From NCBI GenBank assembly GCA_902767775.1, contig CACXIP010000003.1, positions 1 through 64,000 of the forward strand: a stretch of 64,000 bases of DNA, in the 5' to 3' direction. The translations under genes and the position numbers were made by a program. Every line of letters begins with the position of its first letter. The stretch's first letter is position 1. Of this stretch, positions 33,736 to 44,662 are shown piece after piece. The notes under the pieces were generated by a model. That model worked only from the letters and a program-made list of their open reading frames with translations, ran no database searches and had not been told where the DNA came from. Origin of the DNA: an uncultured Prevotellaceae bacterium. GTDB taxonomy: Bacteria > Bacteroidota > Bacteroidia > Bacteroidales > Bacteroidaceae.

Positions 33736-35427
33736 CTATCCACAGAAGAACAGCACGAGAATCTGGGCCGTCAGAATTCTTAGGAACATGGTGAGGGGAT
33801 AGACAGTGGAATAACCTACACCGGGTGCCTCACGCGTACATATTTGATTTGCGTAGGCAAGTGCCGGGGGGTCGGTATAGGTACCGGCTATCATACCCAT
33901 GACAATGAAGTAGTTGAACCGGTATACCAATTTGGCTATTGTTCCAATAATGAGGATAGGGATGACGGTGATGAGAAATCCGGTGTAGACATATTTCAAA
34001 CCATCGCCAGCGACAACGGTATCCCAGAAACCTGCTCCTGCCTTAATGCCCACACTGGCAAGAAACAGCACCAGACCTATTTCACGCAGCATCATGTTGG
34101 CACTTGTCGTGGTGTAGGTGACCAACTTCACCCTGTAGCCAAATCTGCCGATGAGGATGGCGATAATCAATGGACCGCCGGCGAGACCGAGTTTCATGGG
34201 TACTGGCATCCCGGGGATGGCGATGGGAAGGCAACCGAAGATGATGCCTACCATGATGCCCACGAAAATCGTGGCTATGTTGGGAGCATTGAGACTCTTG
34301 ACAGAGTTGCCCATCATTTCTGCCACACGGTTGACATTGTCCTCTGGACCTACCACCATCACACGGTCACCAATATGGAAATGGTGGTTGCGGCCGGCAA
34401 AGAGGTCCATGCCGTGGCGGGTGATGCGTGTCACATTGACGCCATAGACACTGGAGAAATGCATCTTTCCCAAGGTCTTGCCGTTCATGGAGGGATTGGT
34501 CACGACAATACGCCGCGAAACCATAGGCTGCTTCTCCAATTCCACATTCCACTCTGCCTCAATCTCAGGACCGATAAATGCGACAATAGGTTCGGTGTCG
34601 GCCTCGGCACACACGATGAGCAGTTCATCGTTGAGCTCAAAAATCGTATCTCTGTTGGGGATGCTGACTTGACCGTCATGAAGATAGCGTGAACATACGA
34701 AGTCGCGGTTGAGAAACTCACTGATTTGCTTGAGCGTGCGGCCTGCAAGATACGAGTTGGCAACTCGGAGATGCACCACATGGGGCTTAGCATGGGGATT
34801 CTCCGCCTCTTCGGCTGCCAATTTGGCTTCCTCATCCTCAAGACGGCTCTTAGTGAGATAACGCACGGCAATGGTGGCGAGGATGATGCCCGTCACACCA
34901 AGGGGATAGGCACAAGCGTATCCAGAGGCTATTTGGGGGATGTCGGCGTCCTTGAAGACGGTTCCTATGGCTTCTGTGGCGGCACCCAGACCTGGCGTGT
35001 TGGTCACAGCACCATACAGCGTACCTATCATCATAGGCAAGGAGTGCTTGTCGGATGTGTCGAAGAACAGATAGTAACAGGCAAACATCATACCGATGTT
35101 GAGCAATATCATGGCTATCGACAAACCATTGAGGGTGAGACCGTCTTTCTTGAAACTCTCAAAGAAACCGGGACCGACCTGCATACCTATCATGAAGACA
35201 AACAATATCAGTCCGAAATCCTGACAGAAGTTGAGGATGGTGGTCGGAGCAGTGAAATGGATGTGCCCTGCCAAAATACCGGCAAAAAGGACAAATGTGA
35301 CACCTAACGAAATACCAAATATCTTGATTTTTCCCAAATAGACACCCACAGCGATGACGACCGCATAGAGCAGGACGACATGGGCTACGGAATCTGTGGA
35401 AGTAAAAAGAGCGATGAGCCAATCCAT
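33736..35427 (-). CDS. AspT/YidE-type transporter with two RCK-C (TrkA-C) domains
   Basis: 563 residues from the ATG at 35427. The longer frame starts upstream of the promoter box. About five helices at each end form duplicated AspT/YidE modules ([20 protein letters not shown] and [20 protein letters not shown] are the matching halves). They flank two RCK-C domains (~215-290 and ~300-375; [27 protein letters not shown]). AspT relatives exchange aspartate and alanine; other members are uncharacterised. It heads the OadG-biotin-OadB operon, so a dicarboxylate or related anion would fit, but the substrate is unknown. Confidence 0.92.
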   Translation of the reverse strand: MDWLIALFTSTDSVAHVVLLYAVVIAVGVYLGKIKIFGISLGVTFVLFAGILAGHIHFTAPTTILNFCQDFGLILFVFMIGMQVGPGFFESFKKDGLTLNGLSIAMILLNIGMMFACYYLFFDTSDKHSLPMMIGTLYGAVTNTPGLGAATEAIGTVFKDADIPQIASGYACAYPLGVTGIILATIAVRYLTKSRLEDEEAKLAAEEAENPHAKPHVVHLRVANSYLAGRTLKQISEFLNRDFVCSRYLHDGQVSIPNRDTIFELNDELLIVCAEADTEPIVAFIGPEIEAEWNVELEKQPMVSRRIVVTNPSMNGKTLGKMHFSSVYGVNVTRITRHGMDLFAGRNHHFHIGDRVMVVGPEDNVNRVAEMMGNSVKSLNAPNIATIFVGIMVGIIFGCLPIAIPGMPVPMKLGLAGGPLIIAILIGRFGYRVKLVTYTTTSANMMLREIGLVLFLASVGIKAGAGFWDTVVAGDGLKYVYTGFLITVIPILIIGTIAKLVYRFNYFIVMGMIAGTYTDPPALAYANQICTREAPGVGYSTVYPLTMFLRILTAQILVLFFCG

Positions 35428-35456
35428 TTTAAAATAAATGTTTTGAAAAACGACTG

Positions 35457-35464
35457 CAAAATTA
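35457..35464 (-). promoter_or_regulatory. Promoter -7 box of the transporter-decarboxylase operon
   Basis: TAATTTTG on the minus strand, followed by CAG. The expected start near 35450 gives a short leader to the ATG at 35427. Confidence 0.65.
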
Positions 35465-35590
35465 CTCAAAATATGCGCAAAAAAATAATTTTTGTGCAAA
35501 TATTTGTAGGCACTTCACAAAGATTATGAAAAATTGTATGTTGCTTGAGATTTTATCCGTTTTTTTTTCACTGTCTCGGAAAAATCAACT

Positions 35591-35598
35591 ATCTTTGC
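35591..35598 (+). promoter_or_regulatory. Promoter -7 box of mutA-mutB
   Basis: TATCTTTG followed by CACATT, with TTTC about 21 bases upstream in place of TTTG. The transcript starts near 35605 with a ~60-base leader. It is divergent from the decarboxylase operon promoter 127 bases away. Confidence 0.7.
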
Positions 35599-35664
35599 AC
35601 ATTATTTAGGGAAGTCTAAATCACCCTTAAATGATTGTAAAACTTATATAACAAACATTTCACT

Positions 35665-37515
35665 ATGTCAAACAACAAGGAAAAACTCTTCAGCGAGTTT
35701 CAGGCTCCTACCACACAGGAATGGCTGGATAAAATCCAAGTCGACCTCAAGGGGGCTGATTTCAACAAAAGACTCGTTTGGAGAACAAACGAAGGTTTCA
35801 ATGTGCAGCCCTTCTATCGCAGAGAAGATGTGCTGAAGCTGAAGACACCTGAAGCATTGCCCGGCGAATTCCCATTCGTACGCGGCAACAAAAAGAACAC
35901 CAATGAGTGGTATGTCCGCCAAAACATCGTGGCCGACGATGCTGCCGCTGCCAATGCAAAGGCGCTGGACATCCTCAACAAAGGGGTTGACTCTCTCGGA
36001 TTCTGCATCCCTGGCAGCAAGGTGAGCGCTGAGTTCATCGCCACTTTGCTGAAAGGTATTGAGTGCGAATGCATTGAAATCAATTTCAACACCTGCAAGA
36101 GCCACACAGTGGAACTGGCTGAAATCCTTATCGCTTACTTTGAGGAAAAAGGCTACGACAAGAATCTGTTGGTGGGCAGCATCGACTTCGACCCCATTGA
36201 GAAACTCCTCATGAAGGGCAGGGATGTGTCGGCTGTCATCGGCGAGGCTGCAAAACTGGTGGAGATTCTCAAGGATTATCCTCAGTTCCGTTGCATTACC
36301 GTCAATTCCAACGCACTCAACAATGCAGGTGCATACATCGTTCAGGAACTTGGCTATGCACTGGCTTGGGGCAATGAATATATGCAGTTGCTCACCGATG
36401 CAGGTGTGGATGCCGACCTTGCTGCCAGCAAAATCAAGTTCAACATGGGCGTCAGCGAGAACTACTTCATGGAGTTGGCTAAATTCCGCGCTGCACGCAT
36501 GCTTTGGGCACAGATTGTGAAGCAGTATGAGCCAAAGGACGATGAATCCTGCAAGATGATTGTCAATGCTACCACTTCCACATACAACCAGACAGTGTTC
36601 GACAGCTATGTCAACCTGCTGCGCTCCCAGACCGAGGCGATGAGTGCATCCCTGGCTGGCATCCATTCGATGGTGGTCGTGCCGTTCGACACTCCATATG
36701 AGCAACCAAATGACTTCTCTGAGCGTATCGCACGCAACCAGCAACTCCTCCTCAAGGAAGAGTGCCATTTCGGACAGGTGGTCGACCCGGGTGCAGGCTC
36801 TTATTACATTGAGCACCTCACCGACAGCCTGGCAGTGGAAGCTTGGAAAATCTTCCTGGGCGTAGAGGAAAACGGTGGTTTCCTGCAGGCTTGCAAAGAC
36901 GGAAAAGTACAAGCTGTCATCAATGAGACCAACATCAAGCGTCATGATGATGCTGCTAAGCGCAAGGAGTTCATACTGGGTACCAACCAGTTCCCCAACT
37001 TCACAGAGAAATCTGATGGTAAGGTGGGAAGAGACGGTTGCTGCTCTTGCTGCGGCGATGACGACCAGCCATATCCAGCCGTGCGCTCAAGCCGCTTGGC
37101 TGCTGATTTTGAGGAACTTCGCATCCATACTGAGAACACCCGCGTACCTGTGGCATTCATGCTTACCATTGGTAACCTGGCCATGCGTCAGGCTCGTGCA
37201 CAGTTCTCTTGCAACTTCCTGGCATGCGCTGGCTACAAGGTCATCGACAACCTCGGTTTCAAGACCGTGGAAGAGGGCGTTGACGCCGCTTTGGAGGCTG
37301 GTGCCGACATCATCGTGATTTGCTCAAGTGATGATGAGTATGCCGAGTATGCCATTCCTGCTTTCAAGTACCTCGACGGCCGTGCCATGTTTGTCGTGGC
37401 TGGCGCTCCTGCTTGCATGGAGGACCTGAAAGCTGCCGGTATCGAGAATTTCGTCCATGTGCGCTGCAATGTGCTTGAGACACTCAAGGAATACAATGCT
37501 AAGTTGGGAATCTAG
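35665..37515 (+). CDS. mutA: Methylmalonyl-CoA mutase small (beta) subunit
   Basis: 616 residues, the expected length. It carries the mutase TIM-barrel (SFQAPTTQEW-like start, VDPGAGSYYIEHLTDSLA at ~373-390) and a C-terminal cobalamin-domain fold without the DxHxxG motif, as is normal for the non-catalytic subunit. It partners MutB in the B12-dependent interconversion of succinyl-CoA and methylmalonyl-CoA, feeding propionate formation. A short Cys cluster, DGCCSCCGDDDQP (Cys459, 460, 462, 463), sits in the linker between domains. The mutB gene starts 15 bases downstream. Confidence 0.97.
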   Translation: MSNNKEKLFSEFQAPTTQEWLDKIQVDLKGADFNKRLVWRTNEGFNVQPFYRREDVLKLKTPEALPGEFPFVRGNKKNTNEWYVRQNIVADDAAAANAKALDILNKGVDSLGFCIPGSKVSAEFIATLLKGIECECIEINFNTCKSHTVELAEILIAYFEEKGYDKNLLVGSIDFDPIEKLLMKGRDVSAVIGEAAKLVEILKDYPQFRCITVNSNALNNAGAYIVQELGYALAWGNEYMQLLTDAGVDADLAASKIKFNMGVSENYFMELAKFRAARMLWAQIVKQYEPKDDESCKMIVNATTSTYNQTVFDSYVNLLRSQTEAMSASLAGIHSMVVVPFDTPYEQPNDFSERIARNQQLLLKEECHFGQVVDPGAGSYYIEHLTDSLAVEAWKIFLGVEENGGFLQACKDGKVQAVINETNIKRHDDAAKRKEFILGTNQFPNFTEKSDGKVGRDGCCSCCGDDDQPYPAVRSSRLAADFEELRIHTENTRVPVAFMLTIGNLAMRQARAQFSCNFLACAGYKVIDNLGFKTVEEGVDAALEAGADIIVICSSDDEYAEYAIPAFKYLDGRAMFVVAGAPACMEDLKAAGIENFVHVRCNVLETLKEYNAKLGI

Positions 37516-37530
37516 TAAAAAATCACAGTC

Positions 37531-39693
37531 ATGAGAAAAAGTTTTAAAGACATAGATATTTATGCTGGCATTCAGCCGCAGAATGGTGCTGAGTGGCAGA
37601 CTGCCAACGGCATTGCATATAACTGGAAAACACCGGAGCACATCGAGGTGAAACCGGTTTATACCAAGGAGGACCTTGAGGGGATGGAGCACCTTGACTT
37701 CACTGCCGGTATACCTCCCTATCTGCGTGGTCCCTATTCCATGATGTATCCTTTCCGCCCCTGGACCATCCGTCAGTATGCCGGATTCTCCACGGCTGAG
37801 GAGTCCAACGCGTTCTATCGCCGCAACCTGGCTTCAGGCCAGAAGGGTCTGTCCGTGGCTTTCGACCTTCCCACTCACCGTGGCTATGACCCTGACAACG
37901 CCCGTGTGGTGGGCGACGTGGGCAAGGCTGGCGTGTCAATCTGCAACGAGGAGAACATGAAGGTGCTCTTCTCTGGAATACCCCTCAACAAGATGTCAGT
38001 GTCCATGACAATGAATGGCGCCGTTCTTCCTATCCTCGCTTTCTATATCGTAGCAGGATTGGAGCAGGGAGCTCAGTTGGAGGAAATGGCTGGTACCATC
38101 CAGAATGACATTCTGAAGGAGTTCATGGTGCGCAACACCTATATCTACCCGCCGGCATTCTCGATGAAAATCATCGCCGACATCTTTGAGTTCACCTCAC
38201 AGAAGATGCCTAAGTTCAACTCCATCTCCATCTCTGGATACCACATGCAGGAGGCTGGCGCCACTGCCGACATCGAGTTGGCATATACACTGGCCGACGG
38301 TATGGACTATATCCGCACGGGTGTGAACGCAGGTATCGACGTGGATGCTTTCGCACCGCGCCTCTCCTTCTTCTGGGCCATCGGTATGAACCACTTCATG
38401 GAAATCGCCAAGATGCGCGCCGGACGTCTGCTCTGGGCTAAGATTGTCAAGAGTTTCGGGGCCAAGAACCCGAAATCGCTGGCACTGCGCACCCACTCAC
38501 AGACATCAGGATGGTCGCTCACTGAGCAAGACCCGTTCAACAATGTGGGCCGTACTTGTATCGAGGCTATGGCTGCCGTGCTGGGCCACACCCAGTCGCT
38601 CCACACCAATGCACTTGATGAGGCTATCGCTCTCCCGACTGATTTCTCTGCTCGTATCGCACGCAATACCCAAATCTACATCCAGAATGAGACGAAGGTT
38701 TGCAAGCAGATTGACCCATGGGCAGGCTCCTACTATGTGGAGACACTGACCAACGAACTGGTACACAAAGCTTGGGAGCATATCCAGGAGATTGAGAAAC
38801 TTGGTGGTATGGCAAAGGCTATTGAGACAGGACTTCCCAAGATGCGTATCGAGGAAGCTGCCGCACGCACTCAGGCACGCATCGACTCTGGCGTCCAGAC
38901 CATTGTCGGCACCAACAAGTATCGCCTTGACCATGAGGATCCCATCGATATCCTTGAGGTGGACAACACCGCTGTGCGCAAACAGCAGGAGGAGTCTCTG
39001 GCTCAGGTTAGGTCAGTGCGCGACGAGACGGCTTGCCAGGCTGCTCTTAAGGCTATCACCGACTGTGTGCGTGATTTCAACGAGGGACGCAAGAGCAAGG
39101 ATAACTTGCTCGACCTGGCTGTGAAGGCAGCCCAACTGCGTTGCACTCTCGGTGAGATCAGCGATGCCTGCGAGGCTATCGTAGGAAGATATAAAGCAAT
39201 CATCAGAACAATTTCAGGCGTGTATTCATCAGAAAGCAAAAATGACTCCGACTTTGAGAAAGCTTGTGAGTTGACAGAGGAATTCTTCAAGAAAGAGGGC
39301 CGCAGACCGCGTATCTTCGTTGCCAAAATGGGACAGGACGGTCACGACCGTGGTGCCAAAGTGGTGGCCACCGGCTATGCCGACTGTGGCTTCGACGTTG
39401 ATATGGGACCGCTCTTCCAGACACCGGCAGAGGCTGCACGAGAGGCTGTCGAGAACGACGTGCACATCGTGGGCGCCTCCTCACTTGCCGCCGGACACAA
39501 GACGCTTATTCCACAACTGATTGAGGAGCTCAAGAAACTGGGCCGTGAGGATATCATGGTCATTGCAGGTGGTGTGATCCCCGCACAGGACTACGACTTC
39601 CTCTACAAGGCTGGCGTGGCTGCCATCTTCGGTCCTGGCACATCTGTCGCCAAGGCTGCTGTGGAAATGATGAACATTCTCCTCGACAAATAA
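37531..39693 (+). CDS. mutB: Methylmalonyl-CoA mutase large (alpha) subunit
   Basis: 720 residues. The catalytic barrel shows [20 protein letters not shown] (substrate entry), [20 protein letters not shown] and WAGSYYVE. The C-terminal B12 domain has the cobalt-ligand motif DGHDRG (Asp603, His605, Gly608). With MutA it catalyses the adenosylcobalamin rearrangement of succinyl-CoA to (R)-methylmalonyl-CoA. Neither an epimerase nor the MeaB-type chaperone is adjacent. A strong terminator follows. Confidence 0.98.
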   Translation: MRKSFKDIDIYAGIQPQNGAEWQTANGIAYNWKTPEHIEVKPVYTKEDLEGMEHLDFTAGIPPYLRGPYSMMYPFRPWTIRQYAGFSTAEESNAFYRRNLASGQKGLSVAFDLPTHRGYDPDNARVVGDVGKAGVSICNEENMKVLFSGIPLNKMSVSMTMNGAVLPILAFYIVAGLEQGAQLEEMAGTIQNDILKEFMVRNTYIYPPAFSMKIIADIFEFTSQKMPKFNSISISGYHMQEAGATADIELAYTLADGMDYIRTGVNAGIDVDAFAPRLSFFWAIGMNHFMEIAKMRAGRLLWAKIVKSFGAKNPKSLALRTHSQTSGWSLTEQDPFNNVGRTCIEAMAAVLGHTQSLHTNALDEAIALPTDFSARIARNTQIYIQNETKVCKQIDPWAGSYYVETLTNELVHKAWEHIQEIEKLGGMAKAIETGLPKMRIEEAAARTQARIDSGVQTIVGTNKYRLDHEDPIDILEVDNTAVRKQQEESLAQVRSVRDETACQAALKAITDCVRDFNEGRKSKDNLLDLAVKAAQLRCTLGEISDACEAIVGRYKAIIRTISGVYSSESKNDSDFEKACELTEEFFKKEGRRPRIFVAKMGQDGHDRGAKVVATGYADCGFDVDMGPLFQTPAEAAREAVENDVHIVGASSLAAGHKTLIPQLIEELKKLGREDIMVIAGGVIPAQDYDFLYKAGVAAIFGPGTSVAKAAVEMMNILLDK

Positions 39694-39712
39694 TCGGGAA
39701 GCCTTCACTACA

Positions 39713-39757
39713 ATCAGGGCGGGTAAGCTGATGCTTATCCGCCCTGATATTTTTTAT
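39713..39757. terminator. Intrinsic terminator after mutB, shared with convergent mgtC
   Basis: A 16-base stem ATCAGGGCGGGTAAGC / GCTTATCCGCCCTGAT (one G-T wobble) with a TGAT loop, followed by ATTTTTTATTG. It serves mutB and probably the convergent mgtC-like gene. Confidence 0.9.
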
Positions 39758-39779
39758 TGTTTATCTACTTCGAGGTTGA

Positions 39780-40457
39780 CTATTCGATGCTCTCTATCCT
39801 TACACCGTCGAGTTCTTCCATGATTCCTAATACGCGCGACTCATAACGGTTGCGTTTCACGTTCACTTCCACAGTGACCAAATAGGTGCTGCCATCCGCC
39901 TCCACCTGCTCACGCATATTGTAGGAGTCAATGGTCATGTCATCCTTGCGCATCCTGTCAAGCACACGCCTCACATCATCAATACTCGGTGAGGAGAAGG
40001 TGATATTGATGTTGCGGGTGCCAAACTTCTGGAAGAAATAGTTGAGTGTCTCAAGGCAAATCAGAACAAGCACGGTTGTGGCGATGGCCAATAGGTACAA
40101 ACCGGCACCGCAGGTCATACCGATGGCGGAGGTCACCCATAATCCGGCTGCGGTGGTGAGACCTCTCACCACATGGCGCTGGAAAATGATGGTACCTGCT
40201 CCGATGAAACCAATTCCGCTGACTACCTGGGCAGCAATACGTGACGGGTCGAGCCTGACATTCAAACCAGCATCGCGCGACTGAACCAGGATTTGCTCAA
40301 AGCCAAACTGGGAGACAATCATAAACAGGGCACTGCCCAACGCCACAAGGAAATGGGTGCGGAAACCTGCCTCTTTAGCACGATAACCGCGCTCCAATCC
40401 GATTGCGGCTCCTAAAATGGAGGCTACAAATAGCCTAAGTATGAACTCTGTCGTCAT
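39780..40457 (-). CDS. MgtC/SapB-family inner-membrane protein
   Basis: 225 residues. Five hydrophobic helices in the first ~145 residues carry the family motifs ILGAAIGLERGYRAKEAGFR, THFLVALGSALF, VVSGIGFIGAGTII and GLTTAAGLWVTSAIGM. The C-terminal ~80 residues form an ACT-like soluble domain. MgtC-type proteins affect Mg2+ homeostasis and ATP synthase activity in other bacteria; the role here is unproven. It begins one base after the clpC stop and is likely co-transcribed with it. Confidence 0.93.
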   Translation of the reverse strand: MTTEFILRLFVASILGAAIGLERGYRAKEAGFRTHFLVALGSALFMIVSQFGFEQILVQSRDAGLNVRLDPSRIAAQVVSGIGFIGAGTIIFQRHVVRGLTTAAGLWVTSAIGMTCGAGLYLLAIATTVLVLICLETLNYFFQKFGTRNINITFSSPSIDDVRRVLDRMRKDDMTIDSYNMREQVEADGSTYLVTVEVNVKRNRYESRVLGIMEELDGVRIESIE

Positions 40458-40458
40458 G

Positions 40459-42990
40459 CTAACTGAACACTAATTCTTCTTTCTCTGGATGCTTGTCAAT
40501 CCGAATCGTACTGCCTGTGGCAACCTCACCACTGAGAATACGCTCACACAGACCGTCCTCAATGTAGTTTTGGATGGCGCGCTTCAGGGGACGGGCACCA
40601 AACTGCACGTCATAACCCTTGGTGGCAACGAATTCCTTGGCCTCGTCGCTGAGTTCCATCTTATAGCCCAATTTCTCCACTCGTTGGTATAAACCTTTGA
40701 GTTCTATGTCTATAATCTTCTTGATGGCATCCAAATCGAGTTGGTCAAAAGTGATGATTTCGTCCAAACGATTGAGGAACTCTGGGGCAAACTGCTTGCT
40801 GAGGCTCTTCTGGATGATGGCGCGGGCATGCTCCTTGTCGCTCTCGTTGAGACTGAGGCCCAAAGTGCCGCCGGCATTGAATCCGACTCCACGGCCAAAC
40901 TCCTTCAGCTGGCGGGTGCCGGCATTGGAGGTCATGATGATGACAGTGTTGCGGAAATCTATCAGACGGCCGTTGCCATCAGTGAGCCTGCCTTCATCCA
41001 AAACTTGGAGCAACAGGTTGAACACGTTCCCGTGTGCCTTCTCTATCTCATCGAGAAGAACGATGGAGTAGGGGTGACGGCGTACTTTCTCCGTCAACTG
41101 ACCTCCCTCATCATATCCGACATATCCCGGAGGGGCACCTACAAGACGGGAGACATTGAAACTCTCCGTAAACTCGCTCATGTCAATCCTAATCAGGTCT
41201 TCAGCACTGCCAAACATCTGTTCGGCGAGTTTCTTGGCGAGATAGGTCTTGCCAACACCGGTAGGACCGAGAAACATGAAGGCTCCGATGGGGTGGTTGG
41301 GGTCTTTAAGTCCGACACGGTTGCGCTGGATGGCTTTCACCATTTTCTCGATGGCAGCATCCTGGGCGATGACGGCTTTCTTCAGTTCCTCTCCCATGTT
41401 GCGGAGACGGATGCCCTCGGCCTCTGCCATGCGCTGAACGGGGACGCCGGTCATCATGGATACGACATCGGCCACCTCTTTTTCTGTGATGGTCTCACGC
41501 TGACCATTGTCGCCATTGTTCCACTCCTCATTCATACGACGCAGCTCCTCTTCCAAAACGGTCTGGCGGTCACGGAAACTGGCTGCCAACTCAAAGTTCT
41601 GGTTCTGAACCGCACCTTTCTTCTTGAGGTTGACCTCCTCTATCTCCTTCTCCTTGGCGATAATCTCTGGGGGGATGTTGGCATGCTGAAGATGCACGCG
41701 GGCTCCCACTTCATCCATGGCATCTATGGCTTTGTCGGGGAAGGAACGGTCGGTGACATAACGCCCTGTCAAACTCACACAACTGGCCAAGGCCTCTTCG
41801 GTGTAGTTGACATGATGGTGCTGCTCATAGCGGTCGCGGATATTCTGCAATATCTGAAGCGTTTCTTCCGCTGTGGTGGGCTCCACCATCACCTTTTGGA
41901 AACGACGCTCCAAAGCTCCGTCTTTCTCTATGCTCTTGCGGTACTCATCAAGGGTGGTGGCGCCAATGCACTGTATGGTGCCTCTTGCCAGTGCAGGCTT
42001 GAGAATGTTGGCTGCATCCATCGAACCAGGTGTCGAACCGGCTCCGATGATGGTGTGTACCTCGTCGATGAAGACGATGATGTCGGGACTTTGCTCCAAT
42101 TCCTTGATCAAGGCTTTGATGCGCTCCTCAAACTGACCGCGATACTTGGTTCCTGCTACAACGGAGGTGAGGTCAAGACTCACCAGACGCTTGTTGAACA
42201 AGATGGGGGAGGTACGGTGCTTGACAATGAGTTGGGCCAATCCTTCAACAATGGCACTCTTGCCCACACCGGGCTCTCCAATGAGGATGGGATTGTTCTT
42301 CTTGCGGCGGCAGAGAATCTCCATCACACGCTGCATCTCATGCTCACGGCCCACCACGGGGTCGAGCTTGTTCTCAGATGCTGCCTGGGTGAGGTCGGTG
42401 GAAAAATTGTCCAACACAGGCGTCTTGCTGCCATTTTGTTTGCGAGCCTGTGCCGTTCCGGATGATTTGCCGCCCATGGCACCCATTCCGAGGTCATCGT
42501 CCTCTTCCTCTGGGTCATCTGGCATTCCTATACCGTCTGTCGGTTTGCTTGCTGTCTGCTGAAAATACTTTGATACTTCTTCGTAAGTCATGGAATAATT
42601 TTCTAATACCGTTTTTGCTCCATTGTCCACTCGGTCGTGGAGAATGGCCAATAGCAGATGGTGGATGTCCACCATCGGCGAATGCTGAAGCCGAGCCTCA
42701 AGTACTGCCAACTTGAGTATGTTGCTGGCTTGGGGGTCGAGAAGCAATTCCCTCGGATTCAAGGGGGCATTGCCTTTGTCTTTGCTTACCCTGCTTTCAA
42801 GTTCCTTCTTCAATGCATGTCTGTCAACCGTGAAACTATCCAAAAGATGGGTAATCACACCAGATTTATCCCTGAGAAGTGCCATCAGCAAATGCTCAGG
42901 ACAAACCGATGCGCTGTCAAGCCGGGTGGCTTCCTCCCGACTGAATGACAGTATTTCTGATACCTTTTGTGAAAACTGGCTGTTTGCCAT
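40459..42990 (-). CDS. clpC: ClpC-type AAA+ unfoldase of the Clp protease
   Basis: 843 residues. Double Clp N-domain (1-145; [20 protein letters not shown]), first AAA+ module (Walker [16 protein letters not shown]), an UVR-like middle segment ([20 protein letters not shown], ~430-450), second AAA+ module ([29 protein letters not shown]) and the C-terminal D2-small domain. The short middle domain separates it from ClpB. It should feed folded or tagged proteins to ClpP, whose gene is not here. The linker at ~150-200 is acidic and Gly/Ser-rich. Confidence 0.95.
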   Translation of the reverse strand: MANSQFSQKVSEILSFSREEATRLDSASVCPEHLLMALLRDKSGVITHLLDSFTVDRHALKKELESRVSKDKGNAPLNPRELLLDPQASNILKLAVLEARLQHSPMVDIHHLLLAILHDRVDNGAKTVLENYSMTYEEVSKYFQQTASKPTDGIGMPDDPEEEDDDLGMGAMGGKSSGTAQARKQNGSKTPVLDNFSTDLTQAASENKLDPVVGREHEMQRVMEILCRRKKNNPILIGEPGVGKSAIVEGLAQLIVKHRTSPILFNKRLVSLDLTSVVAGTKYRGQFEERIKALIKELEQSPDIIVFIDEVHTIIGAGSTPGSMDAANILKPALARGTIQCIGATTLDEYRKSIEKDGALERRFQKVMVEPTTAEETLQILQNIRDRYEQHHHVNYTEEALASCVSLTGRYVTDRSFPDKAIDAMDEVGARVHLQHANIPPEIIAKEKEIEEVNLKKKGAVQNQNFELAASFRDRQTVLEEELRRMNEEWNNGDNGQRETITEKEVADVVSMMTGVPVQRMAEAEGIRLRNMGEELKKAVIAQDAAIEKMVKAIQRNRVGLKDPNHPIGAFMFLGPTGVGKTYLAKKLAEQMFGSAEDLIRIDMSEFTESFNVSRLVGAPPGYVGYDEGGQLTEKVRRHPYSIVLLDEIEKAHGNVFNLLLQVLDEGRLTDGNGRLIDFRNTVIIMTSNAGTRQLKEFGRGVGFNAGGTLGLSLNESDKEHARAIIQKSLSKQFAPEFLNRLDEIITFDQLDLDAIKKIIDIELKGLYQRVEKLGYKMELSDEAKEFVATKGYDVQFGARPLKRAIQNYIEDGLCERILSGEVATGSTIRIDKHPEKEELVFS

Positions 42991-43064
42991 CTCTTTTACC
43001 TTAATATATAATACATGTCCAAATTCTCAACCAATTTACTGCAAATGCTGTGCCAAAGTATATG

Positions 43065-43562
43065 TTAGCCGAAGAATTTGTGGTATTCATCCTCAAAATT
43101 GGGAGTGAAGAAACTGTGGCCCATCTTGTTGCCAATCTCCTCTGGCGTAAAGAAACGGCCTCCTTCCAACTCATTTGTGTTGGGGATGATGTCACCATCA
43201 TAAATGGTTTTGTACACATACACCAACTCACGCTCGCGCTTGCCTTCGAACACATACTTCCCAAGGAAGACAGGCTCGAAGTCAGTAATGCCCAATTCTT
43301 CGCCCACCTCACGGAAAAGGGCATGCTCCACTTCTTCAAGGTAGTCCACATGACCGCCTGTCGCCGTGTCCCATTTGTCTGGCTGTATGTCTTTCCATGC
43401 GGGACGATGCTGCAAATACAACTCTCCTTTTGAGTTGAACACATGCAGGTGAACCACAGGATGCAGCACCTTACTGCCGTCATGGGCTTGACTCCTGCAG
43501 ATACTGCCGACAACCTGTCCTTCTTCATCTACGATAGGAAAAAGCTCTTTGGGATTGTCCAT
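43065..43562 (-). CDS. Nudix hydrolase
   Basis: 165 residues. A perfect Nudix box lies at 70-92 (GHVDYLEEVEHALFREVGEE, then LGI), with the GX5EX7REUXEEXGU spacing exact. The N-terminal PIVDEEGQVVGSICRSQAHD and HPVVHLHVFN pattern is shared with the YfcD/isopentenyl-diphosphate-isomerase-like branch. The substrate is unknown; family members hydrolyse nucleoside or prenyl diphosphate-type compounds. It lies 23 bases after ispE on the same strand, and the isoprenoid neighbour may be a hint. Confidence 0.93.
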   Translation of the reverse strand: MDNPKELFPIVDEEGQVVGSICRSQAHDGSKVLHPVVHLHVFNSKGELYLQHRPAWKDIQPDKWDTATGGHVDYLEEVEHALFREVGEELGITDFEPVFLGKYVFEGKRERELVYVYKTIYDGDIIPNTNELEGGRFFTPEEIGNKMGHSFFTPNFEDEYHKFFG

Positions 43563-43585
43563 TGCGATGATTTGTTAAAGTAACA

Positions 43586-44425
43586 CTATAAAGCCATCAC
43601 AGCCGTGAAACAGTCACTAAATTGCTCACTGATTCCAAATGGCTCTTCTCTAAAGATGCCGAAAACGGTACTTCCGCTTCCACTCATCAATGCAAAAACA
43701 GCTCCTTTTTGATAAAGGGAGTCCTTGATTTCTCCCAACCGGGGATACTTTGCGAAGATGGATTCCTCGAAGTCGTTTTTCAACTCTTCGCGCCATGTCT
43801 CAATGGGTTGTCTGACAATGTCTCTGCAGCATTTTTCTGGTTGCCGTGGGGTAATTCCGGCATAAGCCTCTTTGGTGGAAACGGCGATGTCGGGCTTGAC
43901 CAATGCCAAATAGTATCCACTCAGGTTGCCGTATTCTCCGTCAGCAGGTTCTAATTCATCTCCAATACCCGTTGCGAATGATGGTTCCGCAGTAATGAAG
44001 AAGGCGCAGTCGGCACCAAGCTTTGAGGCATAGCGCTCCATTTCTGCTATTCCCATGTTGAGGTGATACTCCTCGTCGAGAAGACGTATCATAAATGCGG
44101 CGTCGCTCGAACCGCCTCCCAGTCCGGCCTGTGTGGGTATGCGCTTGCACAGATGGGCATGAACACGCGGTAACCTGAAATCTTGCGCCAACAGGTTGTA
44201 GGCCCTGACAATCAGGTTGTCGGCTTCATTGCCGTCAATGACGATTCCGGTTGTCTTCAGGTCACAGGGTGTGTCACTGGGGAAATCATGGTCCATTTTG
44301 TGAACCTCAAGGGCATCACACAGTGGGATAGGGTAGAATACCGTTTCAAGTGAGTGATAGCCGTCGGCCCGCTTCGAAACAATATTAAGTCCTAAATTGA
44401 TTTTGGCGCAAGGGAATATTGTCAT
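43586..44425 (-). CDS. ispE: 4-diphosphocytidyl-2-C-methyl-D-erythritol kinase
   Basis: 279 residues, a GHMP kinase. N-terminal substrate motif CAKINLGLNIVSKRADGYHS (6-25), ATP-binding TQAGLGGGSSDAA (98-110) and a C-terminal SGSGSTVFGIF motif are all present. It phosphorylates CDP-methylerythritol in the non-mevalonate isoprenoid pathway in the cytosol. Its promoter is at 44479-44486, and a Nudix gene follows. Confidence 0.97.
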   Translation of the reverse strand: MTIFPCAKINLGLNIVSKRADGYHSLETVFYPIPLCDALEVHKMDHDFPSDTPCDLKTTGIVIDGNEADNLIVRAYNLLAQDFRLPRVHAHLCKRIPTQAGLGGGSSDAAFMIRLLDEEYHLNMGIAEMERYASKLGADCAFFITAEPSFATGIGDELEPADGEYGNLSGYYLALVKPDIAVSTKEAYAGITPRQPEKCCRDIVRQPIETWREELKNDFEESIFAKYPRLGEIKDSLYQKGAVFALMSGSGSTVFGIFREEPFGISEQFSDCFTAVMAL

Positions 44426-44478
44426 GATTTTTTGCTTTGAGTCAGTTATCCATTAATATTTCCAATTTAATGATGTTA

Positions 44479-44486
44479 CAAAGGTA
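44479..44486 (-). promoter_or_regulatory. Promoter -7 box of ispE
   Basis: TACCTTTG on the minus strand, with the start expected near 44472 and a ~47-base leader. Confidence 0.6.
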
Positions 44487-44634
44487 TGCAAAAATAATGG
44501 AAAAACATCGTTGGGGGGTAGGTTATTTCTCCTTCCCAACTGCAACAATTAACATTAATATTGATTTTATAGAGATTTATATGCCGATTTTTAACTTTTT
44601 TAGCAAAAAATTTGGATTTTGAAATATTTTTTAG

Positions 44635-44642
44635 TACTTTTG
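44635..44642 (+). promoter_or_regulatory. Promoter -7 box of the gldB-like gene
   Basis: TACTTTTG followed by C. The start near 44649 excludes the in-frame start at 44612. It is almost immediately followed by a four-codon frame (ATG at 44652) whose TGA overlaps the GTG at 44663. Confidence 0.6.
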
Positions 44643-44662
44643 CGAGAAATTATGAATTTATC

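Noticed and set aside
33844..34692. 282-codon plus-strand frame opposite the AspT-type transporter
   Set aside because: Antisense to duplicated transporter and RCK-C domains; His/Asp-rich without family features.
35668..36945. 425-codon minus-strand frame opposite mutA
   Set aside because: Entirely antisense to a clearly conserved mutase subunit; Cys/His-rich composition without domains. A by-product of codon bias in the real gene.
40741..42465. 574-codon plus-strand frame opposite clpC
   Set aside because: Fully overlaps the conserved AAA+ modules of clpC, with no promoter, signal or family motif of its own.
44437..44622. 61-codon plus-strand frame in front of gldB
   Set aside because: Overlaps the ispE promoter and ends just before the gldB promoter box; AT-rich composition explains the openness.
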